From Gadus chalcogrammus (Eukaryota > Chordata > Actinopteri > Gadiformes > Gadidae): a DNA stretch of 64,000 bases. The notes under the pieces were generated by a model that saw only the letters and a list, made by a program, of their open reading frames with translations, was not told the origin of the DNA and made no database searches. The stretch lies in NCBI RefSeq assembly GCF_026213295.1, contig NC_079426.1, positions 14,003,591 to 14,067,590 of the forward strand, given 5' to 3'. Shown here one piece after another: positions 49,814-61,947 of this stretch (position 1 is the stretch's first letter; every line of letters begins with the position of its first letter). Made by a program: the position numbers and the translations under genes.

Positions 49814-51539
49814 GTGAGTCAGCCACTGGATCTGTACTATTCTGTTGGAAGACCATGTGGAACATATGGGAGACGGGGTGAATCATATCGGTATAAAATG
49901 AGATACAATAATATAAGATGGTACTTTATTAAAGGTGCTGCGGGTAAGATTTAAGAGCTATAATTCAAGTATAATCTATTATAAATGCCATAGCCATTTG
50001 TCAGCTATTAGGGAGTGAAATGCTCTGTGAGGATTTCTGTTCTGGTTGGCTGCACTCCTACCTCTATGAGATGATTTACATTTTAGACCGCTCTTGGCTC
50101 ATTCCAGATCAATCAGGGCATCACTCACCTGATTGGTTTGGGGAATCTATCTTTCCTGTTAGTCACAGGCGTTCCAATTGCGGAAAAATTGAGGGAAGGA
50201 GGGAGCAGAGAAGGGAGGGGGATTTTTTTGGGGCGGTTTTCTGTTTTCTGCTCTATTTCAAGAGTAGTAGACATGTTGATGCAGAGATCTGTGTACACAT
50301 CAACATCCGTGGCAGACATTATCGGCAGTATGAATGCAACGCTATTGAGACCATACACTGTCTCGCTGTCATCGTGGTTGTGGTTGTGCTTGGCGCAGCT
50401 TCCACTCCACACAGTCCAAATCGGTTCCTGAAAGGTGTTTTCATTCCTGATCCAGGATGACCATCCAACGTGTGTAGTGTGTTCCCTGCTTTGACGGCAG
50501 ACTGGCGCTCCTGAACCAGATTGCTTCGTAAACCCCTCAGGCCCACCTAATCCGTCTGTCCGGACGACGCACCGCGCGGGTTAGAGGGGAACTGCATCAG
50601 CGTGTGAGAGTAGACGAACGATCGCTAGGAGTGTGAACCAGTCTCCCTCTCTGTGGACTCTCTGGATTAAATGAGGCCAACATGAAGGCCAGGGACCTCA
50701 GGTTTCATTGGCCAGGAAGATGGCCTGAGCTAGGGTTGCGGAAGTTCAGAATGACGCGCAACTCGTTGTTATTTTGTTCAATTTATTCTTATTTTTTTTG
50801 TCCACTGCCGTGATGTATTGTGCTGGTTCGCTCCATAGGAACAGGAAGTAACCCAGACTGTTTAAAATAGGAATGAGGAACATTCCCCAAGGTTTTTTCT
50901 GACAGCCTGTCAGTGGTGACTATTACAGCAGTCACCATGAATGGTTAATGGCTGGAAAAATACATAAAACTACACAGTGCCAAAAAGCAGAATTCAATTA
51001 ATGGATGTTTCTGGCTCACCGCAGTAACAACATGCTTATACATGTTAACGTCGGAAGTCTGTTCAACACATGACAGATGGAATAATAAGCTTTTGGTTAA
51101 GTGTCTGAGTATCTCCTGACAGTCCATCTATTGCTATAGTGTTGAGGCACAACGGTTGATATAATAGGCAATTTAGAATGAAATAACCTGACACCTTGGC
51201 TCGAAGAAGCAGACCATCTAGGCTCTGACCTGCTCGGGTGGGACGAGGCTACGTGTGTTAAAACCCCTTCTGTCTGCTTGTTTTCCATTTGTCTGCCATG
51301 ACAGCAGATAAGACAGCTGGCCATTGTCCTTTCTCTTTCTCCCTCCTCCCTTCATCAACTCACAGACTCACACACACACACACACACACGTCAACTCCCA
51401 CACACATACACGCACCACACTGTGGCGATGCATGTGGTTATGGCGATAATGAGTTAAAGACTTAAGCATTACCTGCTGTGCGGGGCTGTCCAGAGTGAAT
51501 TATTACACTCATTTTCTAAAGGCAAATACAGGCCAGGGG

Positions 51540-51865
51540 AGTGGGAGAGAGAACATAGGGTGGATGGATGGAGGGGGGGGGAGAGAGAGAGGGAGAGAGA
51601 AAGAGAGAGAGAGAGAAAGAGCGCTAGTACAGGAGCGAGAGCATCTGGGGAGAGGATGAGTGATAGACTCAGGGGAAAAGAGAGGTAATAAAGAGGTGAG
51701 AGTAGAGAGATGGCATGGGGAGAAAGAGGGATAGAGCAAGAGATGGAAGGAGATTAGAGAGAGGGAGGTAGAGAGAGATAAAGAAAGAGAGAGAGAGAGA
51801 GCAAGAGAGCGGGAAAAAATAGAGGGACATATAGAGGGTGAGAGAGAGAGAGAGAGAGATAATGG
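51540..51865. repeat. GA-rich purine tract
   Basis: About 325 bp of sense-strand purine-rich sequence, mostly gaga and ggga modules with scattered interruptions. Confidence 0.85.
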
Positions 51866-54647
51866 CCAATGCAAAGTGTATAACCTATAGAAAGCCTCTC
51901 AGTTTCTGATCTTGGAAAGATATGAACTTCAGCCATTGGATTGGCTGCGAGTTTTATTAAATTCCCGCTTCCAGTAAAATCCTGCCGCCACCATGTTCAA
52001 CACCTCATTCCCCCCTCACGTTTCCTTGGTTGTAAGTGTGATGAAAGCTAACGCTGATTGACATCTTGTGCTCGATAAACCACTCATCAGACAATCCGAG
52101 TTTGGAATGTGGCGGAGCAGAAACGGCAACAGATTGAACTGAATATTCACCAGGTTGTCTGGTCCCGAGGGCTGGGTCTCGCGATGCGACCCCGGGTGTG
52201 GCTTCCAGTCACTGGCCGCTTACCAAATGCCTAACACACCTGCACCCCTTCATTCCAGCCATGCAAGAGGCGCAGACTGGGACGATGCCCAGGTGGGTTA
52301 CAGAGGGGAGAGGAGGGGGGCGAGGGCAAAAGAAGATACAATTAACTCAAAGGAGGGTGAAAGTCTTGGAGGGATGAGGACGAGGAGGTGGTGGTTTTAA
52401 CGAGGGGAGAAAGTTTCATGAGGCATTTGTGGGAATGAAAGAGAGATTGAGTCCTAAAAGTGATTTGAGGGTAGACTATAAAAAAGATAAAGGTTCCAGG
52501 GAATTATGTTGTTATATTTCATTGCAATTGATTCTTAATTGCAATGTGTCACTAAAGAAGACACTTAAAGACGGAGTGTGTTTCTCTAGGAACAGCCCTG
52601 CAGGCTTATTTAACGGTTTTGGCTTCAATCTGCATTCTCTGTATAAACGTCTGTCTATACGTGTGTGTGTGTGTGTGTCAATTCACATATCTTGCACTAT
52701 CGATCCCTCTTTCTCTCTGTCTGTTTGTACCTCTGTCTCTCTGTCTGTTTGTGTGTCTGTTTCTCTGGCCCCATGTCTATCTCCAGACAGCATACAATCA
52801 TAGCCTCTACCAGGCCTGGAGAATCCATTCCTCCTATGCCTCTCTACTGCCTTCATCCTCTTCTCTCCTCTCCTCTCATCTTCTCTGCTTTCTCCCTCTA
52901 TCCTCCGCCCCCTCTCTCCTCCTCTCCCTCCCTCCATCCCTCCTCTCCCTCTCTCCCTCCCCTCCGCCTCTGGACTTTGCTTGTGGTTCAGCATGTCTTC
53001 ACCAGCTCGATATAGACACATAGAACAGAACAGTAGGAGAAGGGCATATATTTTTAATGCATAAACAGACAGGACACACCCAAAGTCACCAAATGTACAT
53101 TGTTGTACCTGTGTTAACAATACAGTTACAGTACAAAACGTGCAAAGCCCATAGTGGAACTAGTAGTAATTCAGCAGTAGAACTGAAGGATCCGAAGCAC
53201 ACAGGAGTACAGCTGTTCTGTGGCGGCTGGGTAAAGGAGGAACAGGCGATCTTTATCACAGCTCAGACCTGTTCCCTCTCCTGTTCAGCAGACTCTGGGC
53301 TGGCGTAGAGCAGCCTCAGGGAACACGATATGTACGGCGCACACTGATGTTTTTATCTGTCTCCTGGTTCTGTTCTACAAAGCAGAGTCAGCGTAATGTC
53401 AGGGTAGTGTCTCCTACAATCTACCTCTCGGCGATGTACCGTACATACGCACAGCAGAAACACAGGTAGCTGAGATCGTGTATATTTAAAATCGGTTCAA
53501 AACAATCCCTTTTGTCAGTGCGGGCTTCTAGTTGAATTCTACTGCACTGAGTTAATGTCTTACTTTGTACCATTTGGTGATTTAGTTAAATTTTAAGTCA
53601 AATCTATCATGTAAGATAAATACATATGTTGAATTTGGTCAAACCTTATATTTGTCTGTTGACAATGGACATATATATATATATATATCATTGACCAAAT
53701 ACAAGAAATATATATTTTTCTTCTAAAATGGAAGACGCTAAAGTCCCCTAACTTCACCTTTCAACCACACTCCCAGTCCAAGGTCCCGAGGAGGTCCCAC
53801 GGCAGCCAGCGGTGGAGGTAATCCCCCCGGAAGACCCATGACATAAATATATACATTTATATATAGAATTATTACAGCCAGCTAACACCATGTCCAAGCG
53901 TGTTTATGAAACCTTGTGGATATCTTTATCCCATGTCCCTGGTGTAGCAACAACAAAAACACACGGGGTGTTGACATTTTGTCTTTTAACGGCCCCCATC
54001 TTATTTATCCCGCGCGGCCTAATCGCCATCTTTCCCTGAGCCTTGGAGGTAAATATTTAGTCATATGGGAGCTGGTAGCGCCGTGGTTTTCTACTGCTTT
54101 GATAAACACAGCTACTAGCTGCTGGCAACGCTCCCGGGGCGCTCACCCTCCCAAGCCCGCCGCTTAGACTCCAAACCCTCAGGGTTTAGGCCGTGGTGAC
54201 GGGCCCGACGGCCGCTCTTTGATATGGGCTCAGACCCGGCGCTGTGTGTGCCTGCTGAAATATGAAGGAGGGCCCTGACAGATGGGGCAGAGTGATGAGT
54301 CAGATAGAGGGAGGGGGGGGGGGCGGCCAAGTCTGGGTGGGGTGCTTTGGGTGAATAACCTGTGTGTTATAAACAGGACAGTAGCATAAGCAACCGTGTA
54401 AGAAAGTCCTGTTTCCTTGGCTCGGTCGCTGTGGCGGTGAGGTAGTGGGAGCTAGTCACGGCTGCTTTTCTCCCCGACGTGTGACTTCACCCTCAAAGCG
54501 TGGAGTCGGAGCCGTGAAGGTTTGTGTGGGCACAAGGAAAATACGTTTGGGATCTTTCTGTTTTTTTTCTCCCCCTCGCTGTCTGAGGTGCCGAAAACTT
54601 TGGGAGCGCTTGTTGGAAGAAGTTACCCAGAGAAAGGGCGTGGGAGT

Positions 54648-54689
54648 AAAAAAAAAAAAAAAGGGGGGGGGGGGGGGGGGGGGGGGGGG
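54648..54689 (+). repeat. A15-G27 homopolymer block
   Basis: Fifteen A bases pass directly into twenty-seven G bases on the sense strand, about 345 bp before the short-form ATG. It can form a G-quadruplex or triplex, and its exact length is likely unreliable in any assembly. Confidence 0.93.
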
Positions 54690-54725
54690 AGTTAAGGAAC
54701 GAAAACAAGAAGAGAATCTTTTGGT

Positions 54726-54890
54726 ATGAACCAGGGCACCACGATACGCCACTCAACCACTTCTGTGGGGCGCTGCACTCTGGAGGGATACCTGGAGCTC
54801 ATCCCAGAGTTGTGTTTGCTGAACTCCTTCTTTCTCTCTCTTTCTTGTGTGGCAGCCCTTTTTCCCTTCGCGATTCCCCTCCAGATTTAG
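54726..54890 (+). CDS. Possible 54-codon upstream ORF before LTBP1-short
   Basis: ATG at 54726 and TAG at 54888-54890. The predicted peptide starts MNQGTTIRHSTTSVGR, and its second half is hydrophobic (LLNSFFLSLSCVAALFPFAI). It does not overlap the main ORF at 55035. I recognise no homolog. Whether it is transcribed depends on the short-form start site, so it may be chance. Confidence 0.25.
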   Translation: MNQGTTIRHSTTSVGRCTLEGYLELIPELCLLNSFFLSLSCVAALFPFAIPLQI

Positions 54891-55034
54891 AAGCCACCGA
54901 GACACCGAGGAGACGCTCGCACAGAGCTAGACGAAAAGGGTTCAGTCGTCACACATAAGCTCAGGGCTGGTGGGGCTGCACACCATTTGAAACAAAAACG
55001 GCAAAAGTGTCAAAAATCCTGCCGATTGACACCA

Positions 55035-55290
55035 ATGGATCAACGGGGGGTTAATCTGTACCTCCTCCTCTGCCTCCTTCCCCCCCTCTCGGCCCTGGTG
55101 TACCCCTCGACCCGGCCTGCAGTGAGCAACCACACGGGGCGCATCAAGGTGGTGTTCACGCCCACTATCTGCAAGGTGACCTGCATGGGCGGCCGCTGTC
55201 ACAACAACTGCGAGATGGGGAACACCACCACCATCATCAGCGAGAACGGACACGCTACCGACACGCTGACTGCACCCAACTTCAGAGTAG
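55035..55290 (+). CDS. LTBP1: LTBP1 short-form first exon
   Basis: ATG at 55035 (C at -3, G at +4) is the first ATG in this frame. [20 protein letters not shown] is a signal peptide, corresponding to human LTBP1S (which starts MDTKLMCLL). Then [20 protein letters not shown] and [10 protein letters not shown] give the second four-cysteine motif (residues 46, 50, 55, 59). Next are [18 protein letters not shown] and NFRV. N-glycosylation sequons are N32-H-T and N63-T-T. Donor gtaggtgagt leaves one base of a Val codon. From 55123 onward the exon is shared with the long form. Confidence 0.93.
55123..55290 (+). CDS. LTBP1: LTBP1 exon 5 as used in the long form
   Basis: The long form enters the short-form exon at an internal acceptor (ggcctgcag, AG at 55121-55122). 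Bases tg join the g from exon 4 to make the Val codon of VSNHTG, so both isoforms read the same frame afterwards. No AG occurs from 55008 to 55120. A pyrimidine-rich tract (about 55060-55090) and a branch-like ttaatct (about 55051) lie in that AG-free zone. This is the known mammalian arrangement, recalled as a cryptic acceptor inside the LTBP1S first exon. Confidence 0.9.
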
Positions 55291-55390
55291 GTGAGTAGGT
55301 GGCTTACTATTTACTATGAACTATACTACACTGGATACCATTTTCTATATACTATGCTTACTATGCTAAACTATATACCATATCGTCCTT

Positions 55391-55432
55391 TCATTTAGTA
55401 GTTTATTTAGTAGTTGCTTTATCCACAGCAAC
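55391..55432 (-). mobile_element. SINE tail fragment
   Basis: The words catttagtagtttatttagta and gttgctttatccacagcaac resemble the fish SINE tail, with a local duplication of tttagtag. It lies 100 bp past the LTBP1 exon 5 donor. Confidence 0.45.
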
Positions 55433-57706
55433 CGATATTAAATTGATTCAGGTACAGCAAGGTCGTTAAAGGGATACGCTGAGGTATCTGTAAATTGACG
55501 TTTGCCTCCAAAGTTCTTTAGCTCCAAATTCGTCATTGTGCATCCAGAAGTGGAGTTCCCTTTGTAAGCATTTTTGTGCCAAATTATCAGCTTTCTTTAG
55601 ACAAACTATAATCTTGTGTTTTGTTACTTACACTTGCTTGGAATAAGAATCTCTTCTGTCTATCTCTGGAAATCAAATCCAAGTGTACTGTCCTCACAGC
55701 AGCGAATCCAGTGAACTTCCCTTCTGGGTGCAAAAAGATGAATTTGGAATACAGGTCGGAATCTGGTTATGAAACGCAAATGACAGATATCTCAGGGTAG
55801 GGGATAGGCATACCGCTTGTTGTGCTGCAGTGAGACCTTGGACATTGGAGATTCGAAGCAAGGACCTTTTGGCCAAGGGTAAAAAACAACCTATAACCAC
55901 ACACCGTCCTGCCCTGCCGTCTTCATTTTATCTTCTCTACAGCCTGGATCCACACATCTTCTGCTGTGAGATAGACGCTCTCTCTCTGCTTGTTGATCTT
56001 ATGCTCCATGCTAGAGTGTCTAGCATGGAAGAGTGTTTACGCTAGGCTGAAATGATTCTACAACACAACCTAGTCCCTGCTCACGACGTGTCTGGCCGTT
56101 TACAATCCCATCTAGTTGTTCAGAATTGCCTTTCACAGTTCATCTTTCAGAAATGAATGAAACCGAAAGCTGCAGCAACAAGATAGCAGGAGATCGAGTC
56201 GGGCGATCATACCTCAGGGCAGTGTGAAAAGACGTGCCCTGAGGCTTTGAGTGCACACTTTAACGCCACACTGGATTTAAGTGTACACTTTCACGCTACA
56301 CTTTGTCCCTACACCGTGGGGGATTGGATGAGAAGTCTGCTCGGCAGCGGAGCGTGGTACGTGGGTGTTCTCTAATGCCTTGCACAGACGCTGGCAGGCC
56401 GTCTGGTCTTAAGGCTGTCTCACTCCATAAAAGGAGTCTTGCCGTGTCTCTCACTCTCTCTGACATACATACGCACGCCAAGCGCAGAGGCATTCCTGTC
56501 TGACTCAGCAGAACACATCGGTATGACCGGGTAACCACCAGAATAACAGGGCAGAGTCATTATGTTTAAACCCTGTAGCCCCCAGAACCGGCCCAGGGTT
56601 CAGCTGTCTGGTGACCAGAGGAGGGTGGACCGTAGCAGGGGATCTGGTAATCAAAGAATGAAATGCCCGTTGTGTTGGTTTAGAAGGGCTAACTGGGAGA
56701 AAGAGGGCTTGTGTTCACGCGTGAGTACTGCCTTCGTAGCAAGGGCAAACTATTGTGTTCAGACGAAAAGCAACAGATACATATGCGAATCCTAATACGT
56801 AACAATACTTGGTATTGTTACGTGTGAATATATTTTTTACAATATTATACCTTAGTTTAGTTCACCAACAAGATGAATCATGAAGTCAAAGGCTTGCGAT
56901 GAGCATAGGGTTGAGTTAATATGACCATCGAACCTTACTTGAATGCAAAATAAATGTGCTCAGTGTCCTTGGAAGTAAAAGTAGCAGTGTGCTATACAGC
57001 CAGCCATACTGCCTGACAAGAGCTTGGCAGCCAGTATTTATGTTTTACTGTGTGCTTTTATTTTGAAGTTTTTCTCTGAATAGAGGCTGCTGTTGTCATC
57101 AGACGCGGAGGTCATGTGACCGTCTGGGGTACCTGGCATGCACTTCAACTCCCTCTACCTGTCCAGACATGTCCTATGGCCTTGAAAGTTCTCTCTTCTT
57201 TAAATTATCTCTGTCCTTCTCACTCTCGCTTTTTTCAATACTCCCTCCCTCTTTCTCTCCTTCTTGCTCTCTCTCCCTCTATAAATCCCATAATTTCCCA
57301 CAATCCTACCCTCACTCCCTCAATTCAACCTCCCCCTTCAGCTCCTCTCCCTCCCTTCCTCCCTACCTTCCTTCCTCCCTCCCTCCCCCCCTCCGTTCCT
57401 CCCTCTCTTGTCCTGGCTGTTGGGGCATCGGCTGGCTGTTATAACAGTTGAGGGAGTGTGTGTTTATTTATAAAATTAGAAACGATTTCTTTACATTATA
57501 AACCCTTTATGGAATTGATCTAATTGTAGTTGTATAGTGCTCATGTGTGTTCTTACTGTGTGTGTGTGCCCGCCAAGAAGTGCATCTTAATAAGTTCTGC
57601 CCTAAATATGTGCAGAACTGAACTAAGATTGTACTAGAAACCAGAACACACAGAGCGGGAAACGCTACCCGACCGATTTACGAGCTGGCTGGGGGCCGCC
57701 GCTCCT

Positions 57707-57880
<174 letters not shown>

Positions 57881-58429
57881 AGAATATATATCATGCTAGT
57901 ATCTTTTTGCTTGTTTTTCTAGTTTCTCATCTCAGGAGCTGGCTAGGGAGTAACAGCTCATCTCCTAAAAAGGACCTGACCAGTGATGGATATTCAGTTC
58001 CCAATGAACGACTCACCATGAGTCATACATCGAAAATCTGCTAATAAGTAGAATTGGATGTGGAACTCTGCATGGTCTTAATCCCCCCCCCCCCCCATCA
58101 TTTTCAAGAGATGTTTCACTCTCACTTCCACTTTCCCCCCTCCTCCTGTGTCTATTAGAGGGAGGACAGACAGGAAAGTTACTTTGAAGGAGAGATGGAA
58201 TGACCTGAACCCTGTGGTATCTCTGCCTGGCGCATGGCCAGTGCTTTGTCATTGCCCCAGGTTGAGCCCCCAGTCGTGTGTCATCAGTATCGGACCAGCG
58301 GATTTTGAGCGCCAGGCGTGTGGTCATTCGTCATCACACCCCAGGTGGTTTACAGTAAAAAGTCTGGTGGGCTGCGCTGACTGCAATGTGGGCTTCAATT
58401 AGTGGCCCCAACTGGCACTTAGGAAGAAG

Positions 58430-58850
58430 GCTAGAGGCAGAGGGGGTAGGAGTGGAGGGAGGGGTTGGTCGGGGATCAAGGAAATAAGGAAATAATGGGG
58501 TATGGATGGTGTGATGGGATGGAGGTGGCGGAAGCCTGAGGCAGTGGGGGTGAAGGTTGTGGGGTATGAAGGTATATCGGAGGAGGTTAGTGGTGGTTGG
58601 GTGGGGGTCATGTGGTTGATGGAGGGGGGTTGGGGACTGGGCTGGTGGGTGGTGGGTGGATGGAGGTGCGGGGTGAATTGAGCTGGTGGGATGGGGCTGG
58701 TGAGAGAGGCCAGAGGCAGTGGTGGATGTAAGTGGCGGCGGAGGATTGGGTGTGTGGACGGGGGTGCTTTAGGTGATAGGTGGATGTGGTGGGAGACTCG
58801 GGTGCCAGTGTTGGTGGATGAAGGTGGGGGAGGTGGAGGTGGAAGTGCTG
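58430..58850 (+). repeat. G-rich low-complexity tract
   Basis: About 420 bp of ggtgg, gggtgg and ggaggtgg modules. The sense strand has almost no C, and many G3 runs lie close together, so intronic G-quadruplexes are plausible. Confidence 0.8.
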
Positions 58851-60885
58851 TGAAATCATCATTTGGTAGTTTCTATTTGCCACCTGTAGATCAAGTGGCT
58901 ATTTTAACTTATTTTTTTGCGGAGCGCAAAAGGGTTTTGGTCCAGCCGGAGATTCCCTTCATCTCACGATGACGATGATGAGGGTGCATTCAGACCAGGA
59001 GAACAAAGAGTTCAAGTAGATGGGCTGCGAGGCTGGGCTGACATCTGTTCGCTATTTCGAGTCTCTTGCCTTTTTTCTTTTTGTAGAAATCGAGCGACAG
59101 AAAGTAAGAGAAGGAGAGGCCCATTGAAACAGGATCTGAAAGGGAGAGATAAAGACAGAGACACAGAGAGAAGGAAAGAGCGGAAGAAACAGAATTAGAG
59201 GACAAGAGTGAGAGATCAAACAGAGGAGAGCCGAGGGGAGATGAAGCCGGGGAGACGAGGCTCTGCGAGGTGGATCAGAGATGTGTGGGTCCGGCTGGGT
59301 TATTGTCGCCATAATGAGCGGGTTGTGGTGGGATAGATTGATTGTCTCTGTTATTATGTGTCACCACTACAAATCCTCAGAGAACCCTGGCTCTTGCCGG
59401 AGGGAATGACACCAGAGTAAACAAAAGGCTGCGGCTTCAATGACCAGTGTGGCTTGCGTACCCCGCCCCCCCTCATGCCCAAAACATTCAATCATCGCAG
59501 GAGAGGAAAGTCCATAGTTAAGTGTGCGCGGAGTGTGGTTCTCTCCTAGCTCGAGGCAGAGTGGCTGACTCCTGGGGTTTCAGTAGATGATAGTAGATGC
59601 ATTTTATAAGAGCCATACCACAGTGCAGTTAAAGCAGGACATGACCACGTTCTCCCAAGGTAACGCACAGCTGGTCCTAGCGGGATCTCAACGTCTCCAG
59701 GATTTCAGTGGTAGTAAATGGCTCTTTTTTTTCCACGGTTCTTTAGGGTTCTTTTGGAGTGAGCTGTCAAGGGCCTCCCCTTGACAGCAGTAGTCTTTCA
59801 TCTAAACTTCCACAAAAACCTTCTTGTTGCTTTCCTGTAGTCCTGCTTGTTGACTTCCTGTAGTCCTCCTTGTTGACTTCTTGTAGTCTTTCTTTCTTCC
59901 ACTCTTTCTACAAGAAGACGGCAGTGACTTACGGTAGTTTTTCTGTAGACCTCATATCGTCACTCTTTCCTCTTCGTCTTGACTTCCTGTCGTCTGCCTG
60001 TTGGTCTTCAGGCTCTCCCGAGGAGGAGAGATGAGGAATATTCCCTCAGTGTTCTGACCGTCACACACCGATGAGGACTTCATGCAGACTCACTTAAAAC
60101 ACAAACCCCAACCCAAGCACATGTGTATTCATACAGGGAGAGGAAAAAAACCCGGCCAGCATACGATCAGGCTGACACACTGCTGAATCTGTCCTCACAT
60201 AGACTCTCCCCCCCTGAAGGGAGTTACTGCCGGCCTGTCATTGAGCTGTCTGGATGTTATATGAAGTATAGATATCAATATTTATGCAGCCTTTTTACTC
60301 TGTTGGAGTATCTACCACTATGTGCAGGGTAGATAGAACAGGCTACCGTTCGCCGTGAACGTGGAGACTAGCTGGCGCTCTCACAGAAATTCCTTTGTGG
60401 CTGAATAAACCTTTAGTGGCTGACAAGACAGATAGGCAAGGAGGTGGACAGTGAGATTGAGGCATGTTGGTGTTCAATTTCAAGTTCGGTTCATTACCTG
60501 CGTTCAACAGTTGCAGGAAAACCAGGAGAATTATTGAGAGATAACTGAAATTGTTGTGTACATACATCTAGTTTCTGTCATTTTTTGTGAGTGAGAAATT
60601 ATGGGGTTTATTGTCAATGATGATGGTGATAGGGCCTTTACAAAATGCAAAGCTATTTTAATTAAATTAGTTATGATCCTAATGCGTGTGTTTACTGTAT
60701 TATTTAATGCATTGCATATTTTCCTTTCTTTCTTTCTTTCTCTTTTTCTGTCTGTCCTCCTTATCTCATTTGTCTTCCTTCCTCTCCCCTTCCCTCCCCC
60801 TTCCTCCCTCCTCCCTCCCCCTTTCCCTTCCCCGCCCCTTTCCCTTCCCCCTCTCTCCATCGCTCCCTCCCCCTTCTCCCTCTAG

Positions 60886-61083
60886 TGGTGTGCCACCTCC
60901 CCTGTATAAACGGAGGTAAGTGCAGTGCCAGGAATAAGTGCCAGTGCCCGCCCAACTTCACCGGAAAGTTCTGCCAGGTGGCGGTTCAGGGCGGACAGCA
61001 CCAGCAGAGCGGCGGCTATGGCCAGACCCACGTGCACGCCACGCACACGCTCCCCCTGACCTACAGCAACGGGCAGAACTCCG
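60886..61083 (+). CDS. LTBP1: LTBP1 exon 6 (EGF-like 2)
   Basis: 198 nt, phase 1 at both ends. [20 protein letters not shown] and [10 protein letters not shown] give the six cysteines of EGF-like domain 2 (short-form residues 88, 92, 98, 104, 106, 115), very close to human LTBP1 (ICHLPCMNGGQC). The sequon N-F-T is conserved. Then come a Gln/Gly/His-rich stretch ([12 protein letters not shown]) and [17 protein letters not shown], matching the human HVIHSTHTLPLT. A 160-nt pyrimidine tract precedes the acceptor. The domain has no calcium-binding consensus (no D-x-D/N-E start). Confidence 0.96.
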
Positions 61084-61947
61084 GTAAGAGAAGAGGCGGG
61101 AAAATCTAGAGTTTGGAAAGAGTAGGACTTTTGCACGGTGGCCATCTTGGAGAAAGATTATGGAATTCTAGTTTAAACTGTTTCGATTTGGACTAAGTGT
61201 ATTTTACATTGCTGTAAAATGTATTCATGTTTTTTGCGGAAATTAAATTAGCTTGTTGGTCATTAGGCAGATCATTTTACCCGGAGTGACTCACAGTGAA
61301 TTGTGTTTTTTAATTATGCATTAATGAGCAGGTAGGGGTACACAGGTAAACTTAGGGGACATAAGGGTTTAGAATCCTTAGGCTGGGATTCAAGCACACT
61401 AAGCACTGCCACTATTCTCTCCCTTGTATGTTCCCTTAAACATCTTATAACCAGCATACCCGGTGATAACACCTTCTTAGGTGGCTCATAAGAGAATAGA
61501 CCGTATAGCAGCCATGGCTTAAAATGAAAGTGCTTATTACAAGCCTACTTACTAAAGAAATCAATGAATTGACACCAAAAATAACAAATCATTATTTTAT
61601 TAATTCAAAAATGGTTTGGTCTAATGATTTGGTCTGTTATTCATAGCAGTGGTCTGTAATTCAGAAATAACAGTACGTAATTGACCAATCAGAACCAAGT
61701 ACTCAACAAAGCTGTTTAATATTGTAAGAAAACACCAAAAACAACAATCCTGATAATGAGCAAATACATTGCTGTGCCTTTGGCAGCTCTACGCTCTGTG
61801 CAGTTTTTTTTTTTTACTTTAGCCAAACTTTTTTGTAGCAACTCCAATTTTGATTCTTCCCCCGTCTCGCTCTTGTTGCGTTGAGTTCAAAACACCTAAA
61901 TGCCGACATGATATGTAAGCGTCCCGTGGTGCACCCTCTACCTCCAG
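61084..61947 (+). other. LTBP1: LTBP1 intron 6, 0.86 kb
   Basis: Donor gtaagaga; acceptor acctccag at 61940-61947. It contains a decayed SINE copy (61262-61410) and a T12 run near 61806. The remainder is AT-rich. Confidence 0.85.
61262..61410 (-). mobile_element. tRNA-type SINE copy (minus strand), decayed
   Basis: Tail words on the + strand are attaggcagatcattttacc and cggagtgactcacagt (61263-61298). The shared internal word ttaatgagcaggtag (about 61321-61335) and a B-box-like ggctgggattcaagc (about 61381-61395) follow. The layout equals that of the copy at 44306-44480. Confidence 0.6.

Larger units (their letters stand above)
54240..55034 (+). promoter_or_regulatory. LTBP1: Putative LTBP1 short-form promoter and 5' leader
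   Basis: Upstream of the short-form ATG I see an AP-1 consensus TGAGTCA (54296-54302), a G-rich GC-box-like run (gggggggcggcc, about 54315-54327), and an A15-G27 homopolymer block (54648-54689). There is also a 54-codon upstream ORF (54726-54890). No TATA box is evident. In mammals LTBP1 short and long forms use separate promoters, and the architecture here fits that. The start site is not determinable from sequence. Confidence 0.5.
49814..55122 (+). other. LTBP1: LTBP1 intron 4 (long form) with embedded short-form promoter
   Basis: Donor gtgagtca; acceptor ggcctgcag at 55114-55122. It holds purine-rich GA tracts (51540-51865), pyrimidine-rich zones (52690-52960), a (TA)n run at about 53670-53688 flanked by an inverted repeat (aatttggtcaa and ttgaccaaat, 53632 and 53691), and from about 54240 the putative short-form promoter and leader. 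The last 88 bases are coding in the short isoform. No other gene seen. Confidence 0.8.

Noticed and set aside
53632..53701. Inverted repeat around a TA run, considered as a MITE
   Set aside because: Arms are only about 10 bp and there is no clear target-site duplication.
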